Part shown: positions 44,520 through 52,474 of the stretch, piece by piece
Numbering within the stretch: the first letter of the stretch is position 1
Layout of the letters: the number at the start of each line of letters is the position of its first letter
Translations under genes and position numbers: made by a program
Notes under the pieces: generated by a model
Database searches by the model: none
The model's input: only the letters and a program-made list of their open reading frames with translations
What the model was told of the DNA's origin: nothing
Assembly (NCBI GenBank): GCA_964590395.1
Contig: CAZPVT010000005.1
Span: 124,001 to 188,000, forward strand
DNA length: 64,000 nt
Direction: 5' to 3'
Origin: JAOABP01 sp964590395
Lineage (GTDB): Bacteria > Hydrothermota > Tepidihabitantia > Tepidihabitantales > Tepidihabitantaceae

Positions 44520-45557
44520 ATGAAAATAGCGTTGAAAATCTTATTGCTCGGTTTGGTGGTTTGTTCCTTTTCCTATGGTGCGTTCAGCAAGGTGGCGACA
44601 ACCGGGGCGAATTTTCTGAAAATCGGCGTGGGCAGGGCGTCAGGAATGGGCGATGCGTTTACCGCGCTGGCTGATGATGCCTCGGCTGCCTATTTTAACC
44701 CGGCAGGTCTGGCGAATGTCAATCGGCAGGCACAGGTCAATCATGCGAAATGGTTTGCGGATATCAACCACGACTTCATGGTGGTTGTGTTACCGGTAAC
44801 CAATTTCGGCACGGTCGCATTTACTGCTACTGCGCTGACGATGGGTGACATTGAGGTAACAACGGTTGATGACCCGAAGACGCCGGCGCGCGAGGATGAG
44901 GGAACCGGGCTGAAGATCGGTGCTAATGATCTGGCATTCGGTATCAGTTACGCCCGGATTATCACGGACAAGTTGTCATTCGGGCTTTCGGTCAAGGCGG
45001 TTCAACAGACCATCTGGGATATGGGGGCTTCTGCAGTGGGTTTTGATATGGGGCTTTTCTACAACACCGGGTTCAAGTCGCTAAGGCTGGGCGCTGCTGT
45101 CACCAACTACGGAACTCAACTGGCTTTTTCCGGGCCGCATCTGGATTACAACTTTAACTGGTCCGATTCCGGACCGAAGCAACTGCAGGGCTCTTACAAA
45201 ACCACACCCTCACCACTACCGACCGCATTCCGTTTCGGGGTGGCGATGGATTTGGTGAACACCGGCGCCAATCGGCTTACCACCGCAGTTGACATTGTGC
45301 ATCCTTCAGACATCAATGAGACGGTCAATATCGGCCTGGAATACGGTTTAGCCAATATGTTCTTTTTGCGCGGGGGCTATATCCTGAATGTTGACCAGAA
45401 CTACCACCAGAAACTCGGCGATCTCACCGGACTCTGTGCCGGACTGGGCATAAAAGGCAAACCGACTCCTGTGCTGGAGATAGGGCTTGATTATGCGTTC
45501 CGGTATTATCAATACTTGAAACCCACACACCGGTTGATGTTGACCGTTGGCTTTTAA
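44520..45557 (+). CDS. PorV/PorQ-family outer-membrane protein
   Basis: 345 aa. The signal peptide is LLLGLVVCSFSYGA. The N-terminal ANFLKIGVGRASGMGDAFTALADDASAAYFNPAGLA is the PorV/UPF0164 signature, and the remainder is an amphipathic barrel ending in LMLTVGF. In the type IX system PorV is the shuttle that receives exported substrates at the outer membrane. GGAGG lies before the ATG. It sits between two proteins with FlgD-like tails, which fits a substrate-shuttle role. Confidence 0.88.
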   Translation: MKIALKILLLGLVVCSFSYGAFSKVATTGANFLKIGVGRASGMGDAFTALADDASAAYFNPAGLANVNRQAQVNHAKWFADINHDFMVVVLPVTNFGTVAFTATALTMGDIEVTTVDDPKTPAREDEGTGLKIGANDLAFGISYARIITDKLSFGLSVKAVQQTIWDMGASAVGFDMGLFYNTGFKSLRLGAAVTNYGTQLAFSGPHLDYNFNWSDSGPKQLQGSYKTTPSPLPTAFRFGVAMDLVNTGANRLTTAVDIVHPSDINETVNIGLEYGLANMFFLRGGYILNVDQNYHQKLGDLTGLCAGLGIKGKPTPVLEIGLDYAFRYYQYLKPTHRLMLTVGF

Positions 45558-47721
45558 GGACAAGGGGTTCGCTCTTAGAGCGGTTAAACTGACAGGGGGA
45601 TGGTTAACCATCCCCCTGTTGCTATTATCTGCCAGGGCTATAGGTGCTAAATGGACTGTGGGTATTTACATCGGCGCGGATAACGGAATGAGCGAACAGG
45701 CTTATGTTGACATTGCGGAGATGATGAAAGTTGGCTCAAGTAGCGAGGTCAATATCGTGGTGCAGGTTGATAATGCCAGCCGGGACACCAATCCGAACTG
45801 CCGGCGTTATTTAATCCTTAAAGATCAGCGGGAACTGCTTGCAGACCTTGGTGAACTGGATATGGCAGACACCGCGGTGCTTGCGGATTTCATTGCGTTT
45901 CTGGGTAGAAATTTTCCTGCCCGTAACTACTTTCTTATCATCTGGGACCACGGCAACGGCTGGCGTGCAGGTTATGGTCCACAGCGGGCGGTGGTGATTG
46001 ATGAGTCCCATAGTCATATGATGGGGGTGGCAGGTGGCGAGTTAAACCGGGCACTGGCAAACGGAGTTAAACGGCTGGGCAAGAAACTGAAGATTTTAGG
46101 TTTTGATGCCTGTTTGATGGGGTGCATTGAGGTGGCAACTGAGGTGATGGACTACTGTGAATACCTCCTTGCCTCGGAGGCGATGGTGGAGTGGAATGGG
46201 TTACCCTATGATGCCATATTCAGAAGGTTAACCACCCAGCCTGACATACCGGTTGAACAGTTACTTTCCGGTATCTGTGAGGACTATGTTAACGCATATC
46301 CGGACCGGGCGGTCTGTCTTTCGGCGATCAGCACCGCACAACTGAAACAGGTGATAAAAACCCTCTCTGTTGTGCTTAAAGACAGTATTGGTTCAGATGA
46401 TAGACGTGTTCAAACTGCCCGTCTTGGTGTGCAGACATTTCCGCAGGATCTGGTTAGCCAGCCCAAAGTCAACGATGAGATGATCGATCTTATTCATTTC
46501 TGGCAGCTGGTAGGGGGTAATGGCACCGAGAAACTCTGTCAGGCTCTTGAAGGGTTGGTTGTGGCAAATGCGGTGGGGGGGGCGGATTTTAACAATGCGC
46601 AGGGTCTTGCGGTCTGGTTTCCTTTTCGGTACCTTGGTTTCAAATCCAAGGCAAAGGAGTATCAGCAACTGGTTTTCTCAGACAGTGTGCCCTGGCTTAG
46701 TTTCTTAAACAACTATTTCGGTTTAGACGATGCCAAACCTGAAACACCCCGGATTATCAAACACCAGACCGGAAACCGGGGAGATGTCCGGCTCTGGTGG
46801 CACCGGGTTAAGGACTGGTCACCGGTTACCTACCATCTTTATCAGGCGACCGCGCCCGCATCGATTTTACAGGACCACTGCGACAGTTTTGCCTCTTGGC
46901 AGTCACAGGGCTGGGCCGTTTCAACCCGGTATAGCCGTTCACCCGGGAGTTCGTTTTTCTCGGGTTCAGCGAGCAACTTAACTCACCTCCTGACACTAAA
47001 ATCCGGAGTATCACTGCCTGCAGGTGGTTTGCTTGCCTTTTATGCCTATTACTCAACCCAGGAGACCGAAGACTCCTTGGGTAACATTACCCGTGATGCC
47101 TGCTATATTGAAACCTCAACTGATCGCCAAAACTGGCAGATACTGGACTCAATTTACGGTTCTGGTGAATCCTGGCAGGAGTTTTCCTATCTTCTGGTTC
47201 CAGCCGAGAATGTTTATATCCGGTTCAGATACACCACCGACCAGACCATAAACCGGCTCGGTGTTTTTATTGACGACATCCGGATTGAACGGTTTTTGAC
47301 CCTGCGCAAGGCGCTGGTTACCACCGACACCACATCCTACCTCTTCAACCTTGCCCGGGAGACCACCGGTTATTACTTTTTCCTTATGGCGCAGGATGCA
47401 TCTGGCAACTACTCCAATCTCAGCTCCTATTACCCGGTAAAGATCAAAACCCTTGCCGAACCCTACACCCGACCCGCGCCATTTTCCGGGCAATGTCAAC
47501 TTATCCTGGACTTTCCGGCAGGTGAAACTCCGGATGTCTACATCTACACATTGAGCGGCGCCCTGGTCAAAAAATTCTCAAAGGTCACTAACCGGATGAT
47601 TGACTGGGACGGCAAAAACGAATATGGTAGAGACCTGGCTGATGGGGTCTATTTAGTTTTAGTCCGGGGTAAAAACTTCAAAAAAATCGGCAAAATCGCC
47701 CGGGTGGGGGTAAAAGGATAA
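45547..47721 (+). CDS. Secreted clostripain-family (C11) cysteine peptidase with FlgD-like tail
   Basis: 724 aa from a TTG at 45547 overlapping the PorV gene end. No ATG or GTG in frame would keep the signal peptide (TIPLLLLSARAIGA). C11 hallmarks are VGIYIGADNGMSEQA, FLIIWDHGNGW with catalytic His135 and ILGFDACLMG with catalytic Cys189. These peptidases cleave after Arg/Lys. Middle domains include a jelly-roll-like segment (about 430-590). The C-terminal 70 residues (DVYIYTLSGALVKKFSK, DWDGKNEYGRDLADGVYLVLV) form a FlgD-like sorting-type domain. A 28-bp perfect palindrome lies inside the signal-peptide codons. Confidence 0.88.
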   Translation: MAFKDKGFALRAVKLTGGWLTIPLLLLSARAIGAKWTVGIYIGADNGMSEQAYVDIAEMMKVGSSSEVNIVVQVDNASRDTNPNCRRYLILKDQRELLADLGELDMADTAVLADFIAFLGRNFPARNYFLIIWDHGNGWRAGYGPQRAVVIDESHSHMMGVAGGELNRALANGVKRLGKKLKILGFDACLMGCIEVATEVMDYCEYLLASEAMVEWNGLPYDAIFRRLTTQPDIPVEQLLSGICEDYVNAYPDRAVCLSAISTAQLKQVIKTLSVVLKDSIGSDDRRVQTARLGVQTFPQDLVSQPKVNDEMIDLIHFWQLVGGNGTEKLCQALEGLVVANAVGGADFNNAQGLAVWFPFRYLGFKSKAKEYQQLVFSDSVPWLSFLNNYFGLDDAKPETPRIIKHQTGNRGDVRLWWHRVKDWSPVTYHLYQATAPASILQDHCDSFASWQSQGWAVSTRYSRSPGSSFFSGSASNLTHLLTLKSGVSLPAGGLLAFYAYYSTQETEDSLGNITRDACYIETSTDRQNWQILDSIYGSGESWQEFSYLLVPAENVYIRFRYTTDQTINRLGVFIDDIRIERFLTLRKALVTTDTTSYLFNLARETTGYYFFLMAQDASGNYSNLSSYYPVKIKTLAEPYTRPAPFSGQCQLILDFPAGETPDVYIYTLSGALVKKFSKVTNRMIDWDGKNEYGRDLADGVYLVLVRGKNFKKIGKIARVGVKG
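45592..45619. terminator. Perfect 28-bp palindrome inside the peptidase signal-peptide codons
   Basis: Arms ACAGGGGGATGGTT (45592-45605) and AACCATCCCCCTGT (45606-45619) are exact reverse complements with no spacer. The RNA hairpin would be strong, but only a short GTTG follows, so it is an attenuator-like or processing element rather than a classical terminator. A dimeric-protein DNA site is the alternative. Confidence 0.5.
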
Positions 47722-47792
47722 AGGCCTCTAATTCCTCGGGAAGTCTGCTGAATAATCACAATCAACTACTTAGTTGTGTAACTAATATATAA

Positions 47793-49058
47793 CTATGCTT
47801 CTGCCGCACATAAAAATTGAATTACATCGGCTAGATATTCAACTTTATTTTTCCCGGGCGGTAATAACCTGTTTTCAAATATATAAATATATTTGTCAAG
47901 CAAGTAATTTACAATTGTAGTGAGTTCAACTTCTCCGCACTCCGAATTTATTACGGAATCGTACATTAGTCTTAAACTTTTATCTTCTTTCAATAAGCCT
48001 AAAAAACTTATGGTGAAATTCTTTTTATATTTAAGTAACATACTCCTTTCGTCAATAGTTATTAGTTGAGATAACCAAATATCATCGTATTTCAATAAAA
48101 GCAAATCGGATACTGAAAAACTTTTCCTAAAAAGCTTTAATGTAATATCGTTACCGTATAACGCTCCTACTCTTACTATTAATTTAGAATAAGACAAACC
48201 GATCTCCATTTGTAAGTTCTCGGTGTCTTTACTAATTATTTTCATTGTTGGACTTTGTTCTATTATATTTTGTAGGTATTCAAAGCCTTCCCGGCTTGAA
48301 GAGTAAAATCCGTTGGTTTTATCGCCTTGAATTGTCGCGGGATTGTCACCTGTATCAAACAAAACACCGATATATATTTCAAAGTTTTTAATTCCAAACT
48401 TCTCAAGTAATTCTGTTAGAGAAAATTCCTCATGGTTTCTTCTGAATAATTTTATATTGGAGTTAAAATACTCTACGAAAATTCCAAATTTTTCCGATGT
48501 CCAGATTTCTCGTCTGCCAGCAGCCCCGCCGGTATCTACTCTATTTTTAAGTTCAACTAATACAATCGTTTTTTCGTCTTGTATAATACTTCCTACATCA
48601 GTGGTTACATCCTTGTTACCTAACCAATCCCATTCAATCGTCCTTAAGATTTTCTTTTCTGTGGAGGACAACCCTTGCTGAGTAAAAATACCCTTCTTCT
48701 TGTGGATAGATGGGTATGTTAACCAAAATGGAAGTTTGCTAAGTTCTATATCCAGAGAACAATTTTCAAAGGAGGAGGCTATTTTCTTTTCAATATACCT
48801 TCCACGACCACCCTGACTGTGATGATAATAAGATGTAACACCTAGTAAAGCTTCGTAATATTCTTTGATTTCAGGTGGAGCACTTAATAGTCCATCGTAA
48901 ACTTTGGCTACCGGATCAAAATCCTTTGCATTAATATTCATACAAAGCTCTTTGAAATTTATTAATATGTTTTTATAAGGTTCATAAAGTAATATTTGTC
49001 CAAGATCTAATTTCCCTTTTTCTTTTATACACAGAAGGTTTTTCTTTTTAATAATCAC
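47793..49058 (-). CDS. Putative type II restriction endonuclease (PD-(D/E)XK)
   Basis: 421 aa from a GTG 1 nt after the methyltransferase stop. The segment TTDVGSIIQDEKTIVLVELKNR holds a PD-(D/E)XK-type active site: Asp154, Glu169 and Lys171 on successive strands, preceded by a helix with RGRYIEKKIA (Glu90). The gene is AT-rich compared with the chromosome around it, suggesting recent acquisition. Pairing with the DNA methyltransferase makes a restriction enzyme the best explanation. The recognition sequence cannot be read from the protein. It is convergent with the peptidase gene. A possible start at Met40 would shorten it. Confidence 0.75.
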   Translation of the reverse strand: MIIKKKNLLCIKEKGKLDLGQILLYEPYKNILINFKELCMNINAKDFDPVAKVYDGLLSAPPEIKEYYEALLGVTSYYHHSQGGRGRYIEKKIASSFENCSLDIELSKLPFWLTYPSIHKKKGIFTQQGLSSTEKKILRTIEWDWLGNKDVTTDVGSIIQDEKTIVLVELKNRVDTGGAAGRREIWTSEKFGIFVEYFNSNIKLFRRNHEEFSLTELLEKFGIKNFEIYIGVLFDTGDNPATIQGDKTNGFYSSSREGFEYLQNIIEQSPTMKIISKDTENLQMEIGLSYSKLIVRVGALYGNDITLKLFRKSFSVSDLLLLKYDDIWLSQLITIDERSMLLKYKKNFTISFLGLLKEDKSLRLMYDSVINSECGEVELTTIVNYLLDKYIYIFENRLLPPGKNKVEYLADVIQFLCAAEA

Positions 49059-49059
49059 A

Positions 49060-50391
49060 TTATTTCACTTTCTCGCAAATTATTATACTTTCTCCTCTGA
49101 TTGCTCTATTCCGAGCACCTAATAGGGGATTAAATATCAATCTTTCAAATTTAAATCCCACTTCTTCACAAAACCTTTTAGTTGTCAAGGTAGTGGGAAT
49201 TTTTTTCCCATTTACGGTACTGTCTCCAATTATAATAGCCAGCTTGCCGCCAGGCTTTAATGCCCAGAAGATATTTTTTATTAATTCTTTCAAGTCTTCA
49301 TAATACATCGCTACTTTTGGAGGCAGTCCTTTATAAGATATTTCTGATTTCCCATTTTTCATACCCAGATATCTTGACTCGATTTTTTTCATATCTATGC
49401 CCAAATAGTCATAAGCAATTTTGTCTTTCCCAACATAATCTATAGAAAAATAGTAAGGCGGACTTGTAATGCAGGCGTCAAATTTCCCATCGAACTCCCT
49501 CATTTTCTTGAGTTCAAGGACATCGCCTTCAATGATTTTGGCAGGTTTAAAGTTAAGGCGATATTTTTCTTTTATTTCTATCGTTTTTTTTGAACATTGT
49601 TTTATATAGTTTAATTTTTCAATAAAGAGCCCCAATTTTCCTTTTCTATTATACCTTGAAGTTCTCATAAAGGCATCGACTGTATCAAAATATACTGCGA
49701 GCATTAATTTTTGAATTAATGGATCGGGGCATCCCCAGTTTTTATTTTCTATGGCTTGTAAGATATCTTGGAGTTCTTGTTGAGTAAAATTCAACTTTTG
49801 TTCATCGATAAAAAGCAAATCGTTTTTTAATTCTGATAGAACAATTCCCATCGGGGTAACATCTATGCCAGTACTTTTGATTCCCATAAGGGAGGCTTCG
49901 TGTGTAGTCGTTCCTGAGCCGTTAAAGGGGTCTAAAAGGAGAGAATCGCTGTTTAATTTAAAGGTATTAATTAAAGTCCTAACTACTCGTGGATAGAATT
50001 TGCCTTTATATGGATATAGATTATGAAACGCATAGGCATTCGTGTCACCAAATTTATCAACAAAATCTGTGTAAAGAGTTTTTTCCCCTTTTACTATTTC
50101 TAGGTGCGCTACTCTTAACCTTATAAATTCTTCATCGCCCTTAAATCTAACCGTTCGGTTTATTGGGTCAATTTTATATTCTTCAGTTAACCCACGCAGT
50201 TCTAAATCCAAAAGTTCCAGATCTGCAAGGGTTTGCATCCAGAAGCCAAATATTGTGTCACCTTTTTGGGCGACATAGTTTGCAAATTCTTGGGAGTAAG
50301 CCTCGATTATCTCTTGATAAGACGGAAATTCGTAGGTACCAAACATCGTCATTTGTTTTCCCTGTTTTAATGCTCGAACGTCTTTACTCAT
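49060..50391 (-). CDS. DNA N4-cytosine/N6-adenine methyltransferase
   Basis: 443 aa. Motif I is DPFNGSGTT (154-162), preceded by a motif X-like YPYKGKFYPRVV (126-137). The catalytic motif IV is TSPPYYF (309-315). SPPY favours N4-cytosine or some N6-adenine enzymes. Motif I comes before motif IV with about 145 residues between, room for a target-recognition domain. The C-terminal GGKLAIIIGDSTVNGKKIPTT is typical. It protects host DNA from the endonuclease encoded just downstream. AT-rich like its partner. Confidence 0.9.
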   Translation of the reverse strand: MSKDVRALKQGKQMTMFGTYEFPSYQEIIEAYSQEFANYVAQKGDTIFGFWMQTLADLELLDLELRGLTEEYKIDPINRTVRFKGDEEFIRLRVAHLEIVKGEKTLYTDFVDKFGDTNAYAFHNLYPYKGKFYPRVVRTLINTFKLNSDSLLLDPFNGSGTTTHEASLMGIKSTGIDVTPMGIVLSELKNDLLFIDEQKLNFTQQELQDILQAIENKNWGCPDPLIQKLMLAVYFDTVDAFMRTSRYNRKGKLGLFIEKLNYIKQCSKKTIEIKEKYRLNFKPAKIIEGDVLELKKMREFDGKFDACITSPPYYFSIDYVGKDKIAYDYLGIDMKKIESRYLGMKNGKSEISYKGLPPKVAMYYEDLKELIKNIFWALKPGGKLAIIIGDSTVNGKKIPTTLTTKRFCEEVGFKFERLIFNPLLGARNRAIRGESIIICEKVK

Positions 50392-50504
50392 TTATAAACT
50401 TTCCCCGATTGAGCATATATAGATTAATTTGAGATAAACAGTTGATTCGACGAGAGAGTAAGATCAATAACATTATCTAAAATTTATAGTTGCACCCCTC
50501 CAAG

Positions 50505-50579
50505 TCAACTTTTTACCGGCGAGTGTTGCGGTTCCGGCACTGCCAGGCGCCGGTATCGGGGATAGGTTTTTTGAAACAG
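50505..50579 (-). pseudogene. Remnant copy A of the HTH gene 3' end
   Basis: The last 24 codons plus stop of a homologue of the HTH gene at 55398: LFQKTYPRYRRLAVPEP... compared with LFEKTYPRYRHMAVPDK.... DNA similarity continues past the stop (CTCCAAGTCAA on the plus strand). Upstream coding sequence is missing. It lies on the 5' side of the methyltransferase gene, in the same orientation. Confidence 0.75.
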
Positions 50580-50629
50580 ACCAGAGGGCAATTTGGGCAT
50601 ATGAACTGGCAATGATATTTTCCACATCA

Positions 50630-51043
50630 TTAGTCCCGCTTAGTCCTTTTTTCTCTCTGCTCTTTTATACCATTAATTATCCAGATGGTTAGAGCGATAA
50701 TTATGCAAATAATTACGAAAGCCACAACCAGATAGTAAACTGTAAGTGTTATTAATGGCAGTGTCGCTTAAACTAATATTGCCACCGGCAGAAGAATAAG
50801 TATCGCTAATACTTTAGCAACCAAACGAACTTGATGCTTGTTTCGAAACTTCCATAGTCCAATGGCAGTAAAAATACTAATGATAGCAATACTTAATAGG
50901 CTAATTAACATCCAGGCCTTTATACCTTCGCCATATATAAGCGAGATAAACAGGAGATATAGTGGTATTATTGTCTCCAGTATTAAAAGCCTAATTATAT
51001 TACGAATTGATGCCAGCTCTTTCTTAATATTATATACCGCCTT
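50630..51043 (-). pseudogene. Membrane-protein remnant with internal stop
   Basis: Reading the minus strand from 51043, one frame gives KKELASIRNIIRLLILE, a hydrophobic helix, then WMLISLLSIAIISIFTAIGLW, KHQVRLVAKVLAILILL and a TAA. The same frame continues without shift as ATLPLITLTVYYLVVAFVI...IWIINGIKEQREKRTKRD to TAA at 50630. No ATG/GTG start is found at the 5' end. Four hydrophobic helices and a basic tail indicate a former small integral membrane protein, now interrupted and truncated. A sequencing error at the internal stop cannot be excluded. Confidence 0.6.
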
Positions 51044-51055
51044 TTATGCTATTTC

Positions 51056-51126
51056 CGATAACGTCTTGCGGATAAAAGAATTTGCCGAAGGTAATGTTGG
51101 GCGAAGCCTCTTATCCGCTGTTAGGC
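51056..51126 (+). repeat. attC-like integron recombination-site structure
   Basis: On the plus strand: CGATAAC (R''-like, weak), 5-nt spacer, GCGGATAA, a 35-nt central part, TTATCCGC (perfect complement), 1 nt and GTTAGGC, which fits the GTTRRRY core exactly. The asymmetric 5-nt spacer on one side is as in attC sites. The TAA of the neighbouring gene lies inside the core. No integron integrase and no second site were found in the window. Confidence 0.4.
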
Positions 51127-52050
51127 GGAGGAGCACTCTCTTTCCCAGCTTTCCTGTATCGGGCGATAAATTTCTTCTATTCTTTCCTTCGTTAGCAAAT
51201 TTTCTTTTATTATAACCTCATATACATGAACCTGAAAATCGCTCCACCTAATCGGATGAGCAATTTGGCGTCTTGGTGTAAGCTCTTTTAACTCATAGTC
51301 TTTTAGTTCCAACCCTTTGGATAAAAATGCTTTTAAGTCCTCTGTGTCAAAATGAATTTCGTTATCAGCAATTAAATACCTTGTATTTAGAACCGAAAAG
51401 TAGGGATAAATATTTGTAACACTTTTCCTATTTCCACCCTTGCCACATCCTTCTCGCACTTTCACCATATAAGCGACATTTATTCCGTGTCTAAGAAGAA
51501 CCTCTTGAAAGAAGTTTATATTTTCAAATAGAAAATAAATCACAGGTTTTTCAATCTTTCCCAACTTGTTTGAGGTTATCTCAATGTCTAATAAATAAAT
51601 TTCCGGAGTTTTTGGAGCCTCTTCTTTATCAACAACAGATTCCTCATTAACTTCATATTTTACTAAAGAAGCGTCGATACATAAAGGATAAATCTTTTTC
51701 GCTACTACATTTGTTTTGCCGTCGTTAAACACTTCGCCTTTCTTCAGTTTTACCATTTTTTTATTATAATCTGTATGTATAAAAAGATCCGGGGCAGGAA
51801 TTCCATAGTCTGTTACAATATTGATATTACCCCTGATACCCCTGATATTATTTTCATCTATCTCGGACAATTCCAAAATGTCGCGATAGTCATTACCAGC
51901 ACTTGGATACCATAAGATTTCTGGATTATCGCCGACTGTGCTAAATAAATCGTTGAGTCGTTTTTGTGACGCTTGATTTCTCGCTTTTAATAGTTGTTTA
52001 ATAGATCTTACTTCCTTATAGCCTTTCTTCGGATCTTTTCTTGTTGACAT
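51121..52050 (-). CDS. Unknown AT-rich cytoplasmic protein
   Basis: 309 aa with a good AGGAGG site before the ATG. No signal peptide, TM segment or catalytic motif is recognised. The N-terminal part has a basic stretch (RSIKQLLKARNQASQKRLNDLF) followed by EILWYPSAGNDYRDILEL and PDLFIHTDY, and the C-terminal YEVIIKENLLTKERIEEIYRP. It has the character of a family carried on mobile or defence-type islands, but I cannot name it. Its stop codon lies inside the attC-like structure, and the HTH-gene remnant B lies just upstream of its promoter region. Composition is unlike the core genes. Confidence 0.75.
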   Translation of the reverse strand: MSTRKDPKKGYKEVRSIKQLLKARNQASQKRLNDLFSTVGDNPEILWYPSAGNDYRDILELSEIDENNIRGIRGNINIVTDYGIPAPDLFIHTDYNKKMVKLKKGEVFNDGKTNVVAKKIYPLCIDASLVKYEVNEESVVDKEEAPKTPEIYLLDIEITSNKLGKIEKPVIYFLFENINFFQEVLLRHGINVAYMVKVREGCGKGGNRKSVTNIYPYFSVLNTRYLIADNEIHFDTEDLKAFLSKGLELKDYELKELTPRRQIAHPIRWSDFQVHVYEVIIKENLLTKERIEEIYRPIQESWERECSSA

Positions 52051-52152
52051 ATTACCTCCTTGTTTTAGAGCGATTTTTTATCTTTTGTGTGCGGTCAAGG
52101 TCCAATAAGGACATCGATAAAATTCATAACAATAACAATAAATCTGTCGAGG

Positions 52153-52305
52153 TCAAGTTTTTTCTTGCAGTTTGTTTTCATCCGGCAGTGTTAGGTGCCG
52201 GTAGCGGGGATAGGTCTTTTCAAATAGTTGGAGAATAGTCCGGGCAAGTTCTGGGTAGGGGACAGGTAAGGGACGGTTTTAAATTCCAAGGATTATCTGC
52301 AGGGG
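52153..52305 (-). pseudogene. Remnant copy B of the HTH gene 3' region
   Basis: The minus strand encodes YPELARTILQLFEKTYPRYR, then HLTLPDENKLQEKT and TGA (52153), nearly identical to the last residues of the HTH protein at 55398. Just upstream, 52266-52305 matches the DNA of that gene at about 55757-55799, so roughly 240 bp between the two parts has been deleted. The N-terminal HTH part is gone. I see nothing clear in 52306-52474 except a 7-bp inverted repeat (AACCTGT/ACAGGTT). Confidence 0.75.
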
Positions 52306-52474
52306 TTCTGTTTTACGCTTTCTTTTTTAAACCTGTGAGAGTTAAATTCTTTTGTTTAAAGGTGTCCAAGAGGTCACCTCGACAGGTTATCTATATCTAT
52401 TTTCCCCTCATATTTGCCGGCAAGGATTCAAAAGAAATTTCGTCAATGATGTTTGAGGATAAGTTCGGACATAA

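Noticed and set aside
47759..47772. CAACTACTTAGTTG palindrome between the convergent peptidase and endonuclease genes as a terminator
   Set aside because: Only 6-bp A/T-rich arms with a 2-nt centre and no U-run; too weak to call.
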